NCBI GenBank assembly: GCA_041743835.1
Contig: JBGTLW010000234.1
Location: 1 to 23,529, forward strand
Direction of reading: 5' to 3'
From: JBGTLW01 sp041743835
GTDB lineage: Bacteria; Planctomycetota; Phycisphaerae; Phycisphaerales; Phycisphaeraceae
DNA length: 23,529 bases
The notes beneath the pieces were generated by a model. That model was not told the DNA's origin and did no database searches. It worked only from the letters and a program-made list of their open reading frames with translations. The position numbers and the translations under genes were made by a program. How positions within the stretch are numbered: the first letter of the stretch is position 1; every line of letters starts with the position of its first letter. Below, piece after piece: positions 15,466 through 22,116 of the stretch.

Positions 15466-17736
15466 ATGCCCCGCGCGACCGCGATTACAACCCCCTCGCT
15501 GGCGACACGCTTCAAGGCTGTAGCGCTGCTGACCTGCTGCGGCACGGGCCTGCTGCTGGGCTGCCCCGAGCAGCCCAAGTCACCCGCGCAGCCGGGAGCC
15601 ATCACCCAACCCGCTGGCACCAGCAAGCCCAACCAACCCGCAGCCGTGCAGGTGACGCCCGCGCAGAGCGCAAGCAATCCCGACCGTGATAAAAGGCTTG
15701 GCGACGCGGGCCTCACACGGCTGGCGATGGACCACCCCGAGCACTATCCGCTCCGCGACACCTGGGCCACCGTCGGCCGCACAGGGGGTATCGCCCCGCC
15801 CGCGCCAGCCAACCTCACCGTCCCGCTCGGCGGCGACATCCAGCAGGCCATCGACAAGCTCGACACGGGCGTCGTCGAATTGGCGGCGGGGGAACACAAC
15901 CTCGAAGCGCCGCTCACGCTCAAGTCCGGCATCACACTACGCGGGGCTGAAACCGGCGCGACCCTCCGCTACGGCCAGGATGGCAACCCCACCGCCATCA
16001 CGCTGACCCAAGCGCGCGATGCGGCCGTCGTCAACCTCACACTCCTCTACACCGGGCCACACACCCCAGACCCCGAGGCCGACCCCACCCACTACATCAG
16101 CGCCCCCGGCTTTACGCCCACCGATGCCGCCGCGATCCAGTTCACCAGCACGCGGGACTGCCACCTCGACCGCATCACGATCCACAACCCGCTTTCTCAC
16201 CCGATCGCCCTGCGTGACGCGACGCACTGCACGCTCCGCGATATCACCGTCACGGGGGTGCGCAACCGCGGCCACGGCTCGGGTGAATTGATCCTCCACG
16301 CAAGCGATCACCTGCTGCTCACAGCCCTGCGCCTGCGCGATGTCCGATTGATCCGCATCACCGGGCCAAGCAAGTATCTCGTGTTCCACGGCATGGTGAG
16401 TGGCGCGGGGGTGTACTTCGATGAGGCGGACCTGATCGAGGGGCTTCTTTTTGAGGATTGCCATTGGTTTTTCACGCCCGGCTACCCGTTCGCGCCATTT
16501 GCCAAAGGCCCGATGCCGATGGGCCCCGGCAGCCTCATCATCAACAACAGCGTGTACTACCGCGGCACGGATGCGGTCCACCGCCGGGTCTTTGAGCAGG
16601 GCCGGCCCTACGCCATCAACCGCTACGCCACCCGCGACAACGCGCCGACGCCCGGCGGCGAAGACCGCGTCCGATTCATCTCGCCCTACACCTATCAACG
16701 CCTGTTCGAGCCCACCGCTGAGCAGGGCGCGACAGTCACGATTGCCCCAGCCTTCGACGCGGCGCCGGCCGGCGTGCCGGTCATGCAGATCCACAACAGC
16801 GCGCCCATGAACCACTGGGTCTGGACCAGCAACTTCCCCGGCGGGACAGACGACATCGACATCACTGATGTGGTCAAGCCTCCGCTTCAACCCGCGACGA
16901 GCCGGACCATTGGCAAGCGCGAGGTAGAGGTCACCGTGGTCGGCAGCGCACCACCCGCCGATGACTTGGCAGGACGCGAGCCGGCAAATCTTCAGCAGGT
17001 CATCGGGCGTTGGGGCATGCCCGGTATCCCGCCGCGCGGCGGGAAGCTCGAACTGCTTGACCAAGCCGGGGGCGACTGGGAAGGCGGGCTGGTCCTCCAG
17101 CGGCTGGTCCACGTGCCGGGCAAGCCGACGCTGACTTTCGACGCCCGACTCGTCGGGGTGCGTGGCCGGTTCTTCATCAACACGACCCCCCTCACAGCCG
17201 ACACACCCTTCACCCCTGAGCCGGGCTACCACCTGATCACCGCGCTGCTCTCCTTCGAGCGCAAGACGACGATGATCACGTCTGCGAGCCTCGCCGCGAA
17301 GTTCAATCTCATCCCCGAGCCGGGGCCCATGATCCGCACCACACCCGTGCCCAAGCCCGCCGTAGGGCGCATCTACCCCTACCACCCCGGCATCGACCCG
17401 CTCGATGGCGAGCGTACCGCGATCCAGGACTGGCCGACGTATTTCAACAAGACGCTGCGCACCGTCCCCGCGCCCGACCGCCTCAAGGCCACGCAAGCGA
17501 TGATCGACCAACACCCCGGCTCGCACGTCGCGTGGGTGCTCGACACCGTCAAGCTCATTCTCGCCGAGGCCCCCTACGACGAGGACGCCCAACTCACAGC
17601 GCTTCAATGGGGCGAACTGAGCGATTACTACCGGCGGCGGGGCCTGTTTGAGAGGCACTGGGCTATCGACAAAGCCATGAAGCCCGCCAAGTACCGGGCG
17701 TACTACCCCGACAAAGCAAAGGAGGCCGCACGATGA
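15466..17736 (+). CDS. Right-handed parallel beta-helix lipoprotein
   Basis: A 756-residue predicted lipoprotein. A lipobox LLGC puts the lipidated cysteine at position 33. A low-complexity Pro/Ala/Gln linker (34-70) leads to a pectate-lyase-like beta-helix (about 118-345) with regular turns: G-D-I-Q-Q-A-I-D-K-L, G-I-T-L-R-G-A (155-161), C-H-L-D-R-I-T-I-H-N and C-T-L-R-D-I-T-V. Such helices bind or cut acidic polysaccharides; no catalytic set can be assigned by eye. Residues about 345-520 include an N-N-S-V-Y-Y-R-G-T-D-A segment, and the last 200 residues are unrecognised. The start codon is 6 nt after the heparinase-like gene. The end overlaps the next gene by ATGA, and the tail of this gene carries the AAAGGAGG ribosome site of that gene, a sign of translational coupling. 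Confidence 0.75.
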   Translation: MPRATAITTPSLATRFKAVALLTCCGTGLLLGCPEQPKSPAQPGAITQPAGTSKPNQPAAVQVTPAQSASNPDRDKRLGDAGLTRLAMDHPEHYPLRDTWATVGRTGGIAPPAPANLTVPLGGDIQQAIDKLDTGVVELAAGEHNLEAPLTLKSGITLRGAETGATLRYGQDGNPTAITLTQARDAAVVNLTLLYTGPHTPDPEADPTHYISAPGFTPTDAAAIQFTSTRDCHLDRITIHNPLSHPIALRDATHCTLRDITVTGVRNRGHGSGELILHASDHLLLTALRLRDVRLIRITGPSKYLVFHGMVSGAGVYFDEADLIEGLLFEDCHWFFTPGYPFAPFAKGPMPMGPGSLIINNSVYYRGTDAVHRRVFEQGRPYAINRYATRDNAPTPGGEDRVRFISPYTYQRLFEPTAEQGATVTIAPAFDAAPAGVPVMQIHNSAPMNHWVWTSNFPGGTDDIDITDVVKPPLQPATSRTIGKREVEVTVVGSAPPADDLAGREPANLQQVIGRWGMPGIPPRGGKLELLDQAGGDWEGGLVLQRLVHVPGKPTLTFDARLVGVRGRFFINTTPLTADTPFTPEPGYHLITALLSFERKTTMITSASLAAKFNLIPEPGPMIRTTPVPKPAVGRIYPYHPGIDPLDGERTAIQDWPTYFNKTLRTVPAPDRLKATQAMIDQHPGSHVAWVLDTVKLILAEAPYDEDAQLTALQWGELSDYYRRRGLFERHWAIDKAMKPAKYRAYYPDKAKEAAR

Positions 17737-19079
17737 ATCGGTATGTGATCCAGCGTCTCGCGTGGGGCTTTGGGATTGTGCTAACCGGTTTGGGTGTGTT
17801 CGCGCCGGCCGCGCGGGCGATGGACATGGAGCCGGACTGGCTTGGCACGCCGTACATGGAGGGTTGGGTCCCGGAGCGCGCGGATGTGGTGCGCGGGGTG
17901 CTGGTGCTCAACGGGTTTGACCTGGATGAGCGGTGGCTCGAGGCCTGCGCGTACTGGAAGTTTGCGATCCTACGCATCAACACCGACAAGTACGGCGAGT
18001 CGCTGCCCGACGATGCCAAGCACGCCCCGCTCCGCTCGCGGAGCATCGACCTCAACTCCACCGCGCTCGCGCAGGGGCTCGACGAGCTTGCCAAAGCAAC
18101 CGGCCGACCCGAGGTCCGCTATGTCCCGATGGTCACGGCGGGTTACTCGCGTTTCTCGCCCTCGGCGCCGCGGTTCATGGATGTCTTCCCCGATCGCGCG
18201 CTGGGGTTCATGAACGGGCACGGCGGAGGCCAGCAGGCCGGGCCACCCGACAACCGCGCCCCAAGCCTCGGCATGCAGTCCGAGTGGGAGAACATCTTCA
18301 GCGGCGGGGACAAGACCCAGTTGCTCGACAACTGGTGGTCCCGGCCGGATGGCAACATGGCCGCCAACGCCATCACCTGGCGCGTCTTTCACAGCCCCGC
18401 CACCTATGCCGACCTGGGCATCCCCTTCATCGACCAGCTCATCAAGCACCGCATCCCCGCGGATTGGGACCCCCGCCAAGGCCCGTGCAAGCTCAAGCCA
18501 CTCAAAGAGGCGGACGGCTGGCTGGGCAGCCACGCCGGGTGGAACGTGCCGATCCACGACATCTTCCAGACCGACAACCAGAACGCGCTCATCGCGCCTT
18601 ACGCGGAGTTCGCAGCCGACAAGCAACGCGCTTCGTGGCTGATCGATGAGCAGTTTGCGTGGGTCTGGCGAGCGTACTCATCCCGTTTCCCGCTGGTGGA
18701 AATCACACGGCCGGGCAGCACCAACCTCATCCTGAACCAGGACCCCGCCCCACGCGTGTCGGGCCACCGCGAGTGGGGGCTGCGCAGCGGGCAAGCCTTC
18801 GAGATCGAGGCCAAGGCCATGGTCGCTGGCGTCACACGGATCGAGTTCTTCGCCAACACGCACAAGCTCGGCGAAAGCACGGCATTCACCGGCGGAGAAA
18901 CCGCGCTGGGCAGCACGCGCCACGCTGTGTGCAGCATTACCGCCACGATCGACAGCCCGGGCATCCACAGCATCATGACCCGCTACACCTTGGCCGACGG
19001 CCGAACCGGCTGGGGCCGGCCCTCCCCCGTCGTGGTCTGGCCGCAAGCCGAGCCCGTGGCCGCAGACACCGCCCCATAA
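17733..19079 (+). CDS. Exported alpha/beta-hydrolase-like protein with C-terminal Ig-like domain
   Basis: A 448-residue exported protein; the signal peptide ends near A-R-A (27-29). Residues about 50-330 read like an alpha/beta-hydrolase: strand R-G-V-L-V-L-N-G-F (54-62), strand F-A-I-L-R-I (77-82), helix L-A-Q-G-L-D-E-L-A-K-A-T-G, then V-P-M-V-T-A-G-Y-S-R-F (131-141) where the nucleophile elbow should be, followed by the helix R-F-M-D-V-F-P-D-R-A-L-G-F common in esterases. The elbow is G-Y-S-R-F instead of G-x-S-x-G. Residues about 345-437 form an Ig-like sandwich (F-E-I-E-A-K-A, V-T-R-I-E-F-F-A-N, G-I-H-S-I-M-T-R-Y). It overlaps the beta-helix gene by 4 nt and has AAAGGAGG 8 nt before the ATG. 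Esterase activity on a glycan is a guess from context. Confidence 0.55.
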   Translation: MNRYVIQRLAWGFGIVLTGLGVFAPAARAMDMEPDWLGTPYMEGWVPERADVVRGVLVLNGFDLDERWLEACAYWKFAILRINTDKYGESLPDDAKHAPLRSRSIDLNSTALAQGLDELAKATGRPEVRYVPMVTAGYSRFSPSAPRFMDVFPDRALGFMNGHGGGQQAGPPDNRAPSLGMQSEWENIFSGGDKTQLLDNWWSRPDGNMAANAITWRVFHSPATYADLGIPFIDQLIKHRIPADWDPRQGPCKLKPLKEADGWLGSHAGWNVPIHDIFQTDNQNALIAPYAEFAADKQRASWLIDEQFAWVWRAYSSRFPLVEITRPGSTNLILNQDPAPRVSGHREWGLRSGQAFEIEAKAMVAGVTRIEFFANTHKLGESTAFTGGETALGSTRHAVCSITATIDSPGIHSIMTRYTLADGRTGWGRPSPVVVWPQAEPVAADTAP

Positions 19080-19109
19080 CCACGCCTCAAGGGCGGGTGT
19101 GGACAGGTC

Positions 19110-19137
19110 GATGAACTGAGAAGGCAGCGAGTTCATC
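19110..19137 (+). repeat. 8-bp perfect inverted repeat after the three-gene exported-protein unit
   Basis: GATGAACT (19110-19117) and AGTTCATC (19130-19137) enclose a 12-nt loop, 31 nt after the stop at 19079. A shorter hairpin, CGCC/GGCG, lies at 19084-19096. Neither has a T-run, so neither is a typical intrinsic terminator; they could stabilise a 3' end or fold in the leader of the next gene. Confidence 0.5.
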
Positions 19138-19216
19138 CAACTGCCCGGACGGGTTTAGCTCAATTCGTGCAAGGCCCAGTCTGTAGCAAGGCAGCAATCT
19201 CCCTGGGAAGATTTCC

Positions 19217-19228
19217 GGGGGGGGGGGG
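19217..19228 (+). repeat. 12-G homopolymer tract upstream of the small protein gene
   Basis: Twelve consecutive G sit just before the ribosome site (GTGGAG, 7 nt from the ATG at 19241). Tracts of this length slip during replication and are also prone to sequencing error, so the exact length needs care. Confidence 0.9.
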
Positions 19229-19240
19229 TGGAGTGATCTG

Positions 19241-19639
19241 ATGGGATACGAGGTCCGAGAGATCAGGCAGACGGAGCTGGACGAGGCGATCGCGTTTGCG
19301 CAGGCGCATGGCGGGTCGGCCGAGGCTGCGGCTGTGCGCACGGGCTTGAGCCTGATCGCCAGCGAAGCGGGCCAGCCCGTGGGCGTGTTGCTCGCGCTCA
19401 AGGGTGACGATGGCGGGTTTGAGTTGGAACTGAGTCTGGAGAAGCCGGACAACACCGCCCTGGCGCAAACGCTGATGAATATCATCCTGCTGAAGATGCG
19501 TTGCCAGCACATCGGCAAGCTCCGCGTCAACCTGCCGGGCGACCCGGCCGAGGGCACCCAGAGCCTGTGGCAGGCCACGCGCTGGTTACCCGACAGCGTG
19601 CAACCCGAGGCCAACACCCCCGACGCGGTCGCGGCTTAA
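19241..19639 (+). CDS. Small unrecognised protein, possibly GNAT-like fold
   Basis: A 132-residue protein without signal peptide or membrane segment. I do not recognise a named family. The order is strand-helix (Y-E-V-R-E-I, then an acidic helix), a long helix ending in V-R-T-G-L-S-L-I-A, a beta-hairpin (A-G-Q-P-V-G-V-L-L-A-L-K, then F-E-L-E-L-S-L), a helix (A-Q-T-L-M-N-I-I-L-L-K-M-R), and a strand H-I-G-K-L-R-V-N-L. This resembles a truncated acetyltransferase-like (GNAT) fold, but the acetyl-CoA loop is not clear. The ATG has GGAG at 7-8 nt. It lies between the exported-protein unit and the NtrC-like gene, 161 and 167 nt from them, and may be transcribed alone. Codon use (G/C third positions) supports a real gene. 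Confidence 0.6.
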   Translation: MGYEVREIRQTELDEAIAFAQAHGGSAEAAAVRTGLSLIASEAGQPVGVLLALKGDDGGFELELSLEKPDNTALAQTLMNIILLKMRCQHIGKLRVNLPGDPAEGTQSLWQATRWLPDSVQPEANTPDAVAA

Positions 19640-19647
19640 ACCGCCCA

Positions 19648-19665
19648 TGTTGCACAGATGCAACA
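19648..19665 (+). promoter_or_regulatory. Perfect 7+4+7 dyad upstream of the NtrC-like gene
   Basis: TGTTGCA (19648-19654), CAGA, TGCAACA (19659-19665) lies 9 nt after the small gene's stop and 142 nt before the NtrC-like start. It is AT-richer than its surroundings and has no T-run, so it looks more like a dimer-binding operator than a terminator. A target of the adjacent Fis-type DNA-binding domain is possible but unproven. Confidence 0.4.
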
Positions 19666-19806
19666 CCCCGCCGCCTAACCTGTCGCGCCGACGCCACACC
19701 GCCTCAACCGCATGGCTGAACCAGCCGATGCGCCTGAGGATGCCACGCCTTATCACATCCGCCCCAGCTATCGCTGCATTGCCCACCACACGCGCGGGGG
19801 TGTGCG

Positions 19807-21315
19807 ATGGTTAGCCAGGCCGCACCGATCACCGCCGCGCGGATTCTGGTCGTGGATGACGACCCGGTCGCAGCCGACGCTCTGGCGCAGGTGCTCCGGC
19901 GGGATGGTCACGATGTCGAGTCTGCGCACGACGGCGAGGCGGCGCTCGACGCGCTGGAAGGGGCCGCGACGCGCACCGATGAAACCGAAAACACTGCCCC
20001 CTTCGCGCTGGTCGTCACCGACCTGAACATGCCGCGGTGCGACGGGCTCGAGCTGCTGCGGCGGCTGCGGCGGGACCACCGCTCAGTCGTGCCCATCGTC
20101 GTCACCGGCTTTGGCCGGGTGGATTCCGCGGTCGAAGCGGTAAAACTCGGGGCGATTGATTATCTGACCAAGCCAATCGTCTGCGACGACCTCCGCCTGG
20201 CTGTGAACAAAGCGGTCCACCAGCACGCGCTGCTCGCGGAGAATGGCCAACTCCGCCAACGACTCGATCGCCACGAGGGCCTGGGCACACTCATCGGCAG
20301 CGACCCGCGCATGGCGCGCGTGTTCGAGCTGATCGAAGTGCTCGGCAACTCACACAAGCCAGCCCTCATCATCGGCGAGGCTGGCGTGGGCAAAACCGCC
20401 GTCGCACACGCCATCCACCGCCGCGCCGCGGCGCACGCGATCACCCACGACCAAAGCCCCGGCCCGGTGGTCAGCTACGAGCTGGGCAACCACGACGAGG
20501 CCCACGACCACGCCGCCCTCTTCGGCCACACACGCGGCGCTCTGCCCGGCATCCGCACCGAATCTGCCGGCAAGCTCGGCGATGCAGCGACCGGCACGCT
20601 GCTCATCACCCGGCTCGACCGCGCCACACCCGCGCTGCAAGAATTGCTCCACCGCCTGATCCAGACCGGCCACTACCAGCGTGTCGGTGCCGAGCAAAAA
20701 CTCACCAACACGGCACGTCTGATATTCACCGCGCGGAGCGATCTACTGGCGTGCGCAAAAGCCGGGGCATTCCGCGAAGACCTCGCGTATCAGTTGCAGC
20801 CCACCCAGGTGACGCTGCCGCCCTTGCGTGATCGGCGGGGGGACATCCGCGCCATGGCCGACCACTTTCTGGAGCGGCAGGGCGCGGAGCTGCGCAAACC
20901 GCGTCGGCTGGGTGATGAGGCCTTGCGTGTGATGGAAACGTATGCCTGGCCGGGCAACGTGCGGGAACTGGAGCGGGCGATCGAGCACGCGGTGCTGATG
21001 AGCCGATCCCCCGTGATCCAACCGACCGACCTGCCCGAAGCGGTGGCTGGCACAAACGAACCGCCCCGGCCCATCGCGGCGGCGACCGCCTCAGCCGCCC
21101 ATTGCGGTCACACGTCACTGACGATTCCCGCGCTGGCGGGCGGCTGGACACCCACACCGTTGGAAGAGGCGCTCCGGCCGTGCGAGCAGCAGATCATCCT
21201 CGCAGCCCTGCAAGCCAACGACTGGAACCGCAGCGAGACCGCCCGCCAACTCGACATCAACCGCACCACGCTCTACAAGAAAATCCGCGCGTACCGGCTG
21301 GATGAGCCGGCATGA
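19807..21315 (+). CDS. NtrC-type response regulator with degenerate sigma-54 AAA+ domain
   Basis: A 502-residue three-domain regulator. The receiver (12-137) is complete: D18-D20 acidic cluster, phosphoacceptor D72 in VVTDLNMP, T100, K122. The central AAA+ region (160-400) keeps a Walker A GEAGVGKT (190-197), LPPLRDRRGDI (337-347) and WPGNVRELER (381-390). The C-terminal Fis-type helix-turn-helix (473-498) is N-R-S-E-T-A-R-Q-L-D-I-N-R-T-T-L-Y-K-K. The sigma-54 contact loop GAFTGA is replaced by GALPGI (244-249). Walker B, normally G-G-T-L-F-L-D-E, reads T-G-T-L-L-I-T-R (262-269) and so lacks both acids. The second R-finger position is Q329. It therefore probably binds DNA in a phosphorylation-dependent way without activating sigma-54. 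No histidine kinase is adjacent. The ATG at 19807 follows a GGGGGTG stretch; no better start is visible. Confidence 0.88.
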   Translation: MVSQAAPITAARILVVDDDPVAADALAQVLRRDGHDVESAHDGEAALDALEGAATRTDETENTAPFALVVTDLNMPRCDGLELLRRLRRDHRSVVPIVVTGFGRVDSAVEAVKLGAIDYLTKPIVCDDLRLAVNKAVHQHALLAENGQLRQRLDRHEGLGTLIGSDPRMARVFELIEVLGNSHKPALIIGEAGVGKTAVAHAIHRRAAAHAITHDQSPGPVVSYELGNHDEAHDHAALFGHTRGALPGIRTESAGKLGDAATGTLLITRLDRATPALQELLHRLIQTGHYQRVGAEQKLTNTARLIFTARSDLLACAKAGAFREDLAYQLQPTQVTLPPLRDRRGDIRAMADHFLERQGAELRKPRRLGDEALRVMETYAWPGNVRELERAIEHAVLMSRSPVIQPTDLPEAVAGTNEPPRPIAAATASAAHCGHTSLTIPALAGGWTPTPLEEALRPCEQQIILAALQANDWNRSETARQLDINRTTLYKKIRAYRLDEPA

Positions 21316-21339
21316 ATCATGTGTGAAACGCCGTCATCC

Positions 21340-21386
21340 GAGCCGCCTCGTCCCCGAGGCGGACCGCCGCAGGGACGCGGCGGCTC
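21340..21386. terminator. Tandem GC-rich hairpins between convergent genes
   Basis: Hairpin A pairs CCGCCTCG (21343-21350) with CGAGGCGG (21355-21362) around TCCC. Hairpin B pairs CCGCCGC (21364-21370) with GCGGCGG (21377-21383) around a 6-nt loop. An outer pair, GAGCCGCC (21340) with GGCGGCTC (21379), gives an alternative fold. Lying in the 83-nt gap between two convergent stops, it probably ends transcription from both sides. No T-run is present, so it may act with Rho or as a 3'-end block. Confidence 0.6.
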
Positions 21387-21398
21387 TGTGTACCCCCC

Positions 21399-22052
21399 TC
21401 ACGGGTAAAGCCAGCGCGTGACCCAGCCATCGCCATCCCGCTCAAACACGAGGCGGTCGTGCAGCCGGTTGGCCTTGCCCTGCCAGAACTCGATGGTGGT
21501 CGGCCGAACGCGGTAGCCGCCCCAGAAGTCCGGGCGCGGGATCGCATCGCCGGGGAACTGCGTGTTGAATCGGCTCACACGGGCTTCGAGATCGGCCAGC
21601 GCGGGCAGCGTCTGGCTCTGCTTCGACGCCCACGCGCCGATCCGGCTGCCACGCGGGCGCGACGCGAAATATACATCCGACTCGTCTTGCGTGACGCGAC
21701 TGGCGGTGCCCTCGATGCGAATCTGGCGTTGCAGGATGGGCCAATGGATGCACAGCGCCACGCGCGGGTTGGCATCCAGTTCCACCGCCTTTCGGCTGTG
21801 GTAGTTCGTGAAGAACACGAAGCCCCCGCCGCTGACACCCTTGAGCAGCACCATGCGGGCAGACGGCTGGCCATCGGGCGTGGCGGTCGCAAGGCAAGCC
21901 GCTTCGGGCAGCAAAAGCCCAGCGTCACGGGCCGCGTCAAACCACCGGTTATAAAGCTCGATCGGATCGCTCCCCGCAGCCGCCACCGGCAGCCCCCGCA
22001 CCACACCCCGCCCCATCGTCAGCAGGCACCGGAGTTTGGCGAGGAGTGGCAT
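21399..22052 (-). CDS. pdxH: Pyridoxamine/pyridoxine 5'-phosphate oxidase
   Basis: FMN-dependent enzyme that oxidises pyridoxine or pyridoxamine 5'-phosphate to pyridoxal 5'-phosphate with O2, the last step of PLP synthesis and salvage. The 217-residue length is that of the family. FMN and substrate motifs are all present: L-A-T-A-T-P-D-G-Q-P-S-A-R-M-V-L-L-K (54-71), FFTNYHSRK (80-88), RQIRIEG (109-115), YFASRPRGSRIGAWAS (128-143), WGGYRV (177-182), and EFWQGKANRLHDR (188-200) with the catalytic R-x-H. An in-frame ATG at residue 13 is an alternative start; neither has a clear ribosome site. It starts 64 nt after the reductase gene on the same strand and is probably cotranscribed with it. PLP made here is the cofactor of BioA, also in the window. 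Confidence 0.95.
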   Translation of the reverse strand: MPLLAKLRCLLTMGRGVVRGLPVAAAGSDPIELYNRWFDAARDAGLLLPEAACLATATPDGQPSARMVLLKGVSGGGFVFFTNYHSRKAVELDANPRVALCIHWPILQRQIRIEGTASRVTQDESDVYFASRPRGSRIGAWASKQSQTLPALADLEARVSRFNTQFPGDAIPRPDFWGGYRVRPTTIEFWQGKANRLHDRLVFERDGDGWVTRWLYP

Positions 22053-22116
22053 GGGGATCGCATTTCAAGGATTCAGCCGCGTGGCCCGCTACGCAACCGC
22101 ACCGATACCCCAAGAC

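Noticed and set aside
15937..17658. Open frame of 573 codons on the minus strand
   Set aside because: Antisense of the beta-helix lipoprotein gene; no signal, domain or ribosome site.
19113..19135. CTGAGA motif suggesting a TPP riboswitch
   Set aside because: The partner conserved segments of the THI element are missing, and the motif lies inside an unrelated inverted repeat.
19712..20026. Open frame of 104 codons overlapping the start of the NtrC-like gene
   Set aside because: Most of it mirrors the receiver domain in another frame, and the part before 19807 has no ribosome site or family match.
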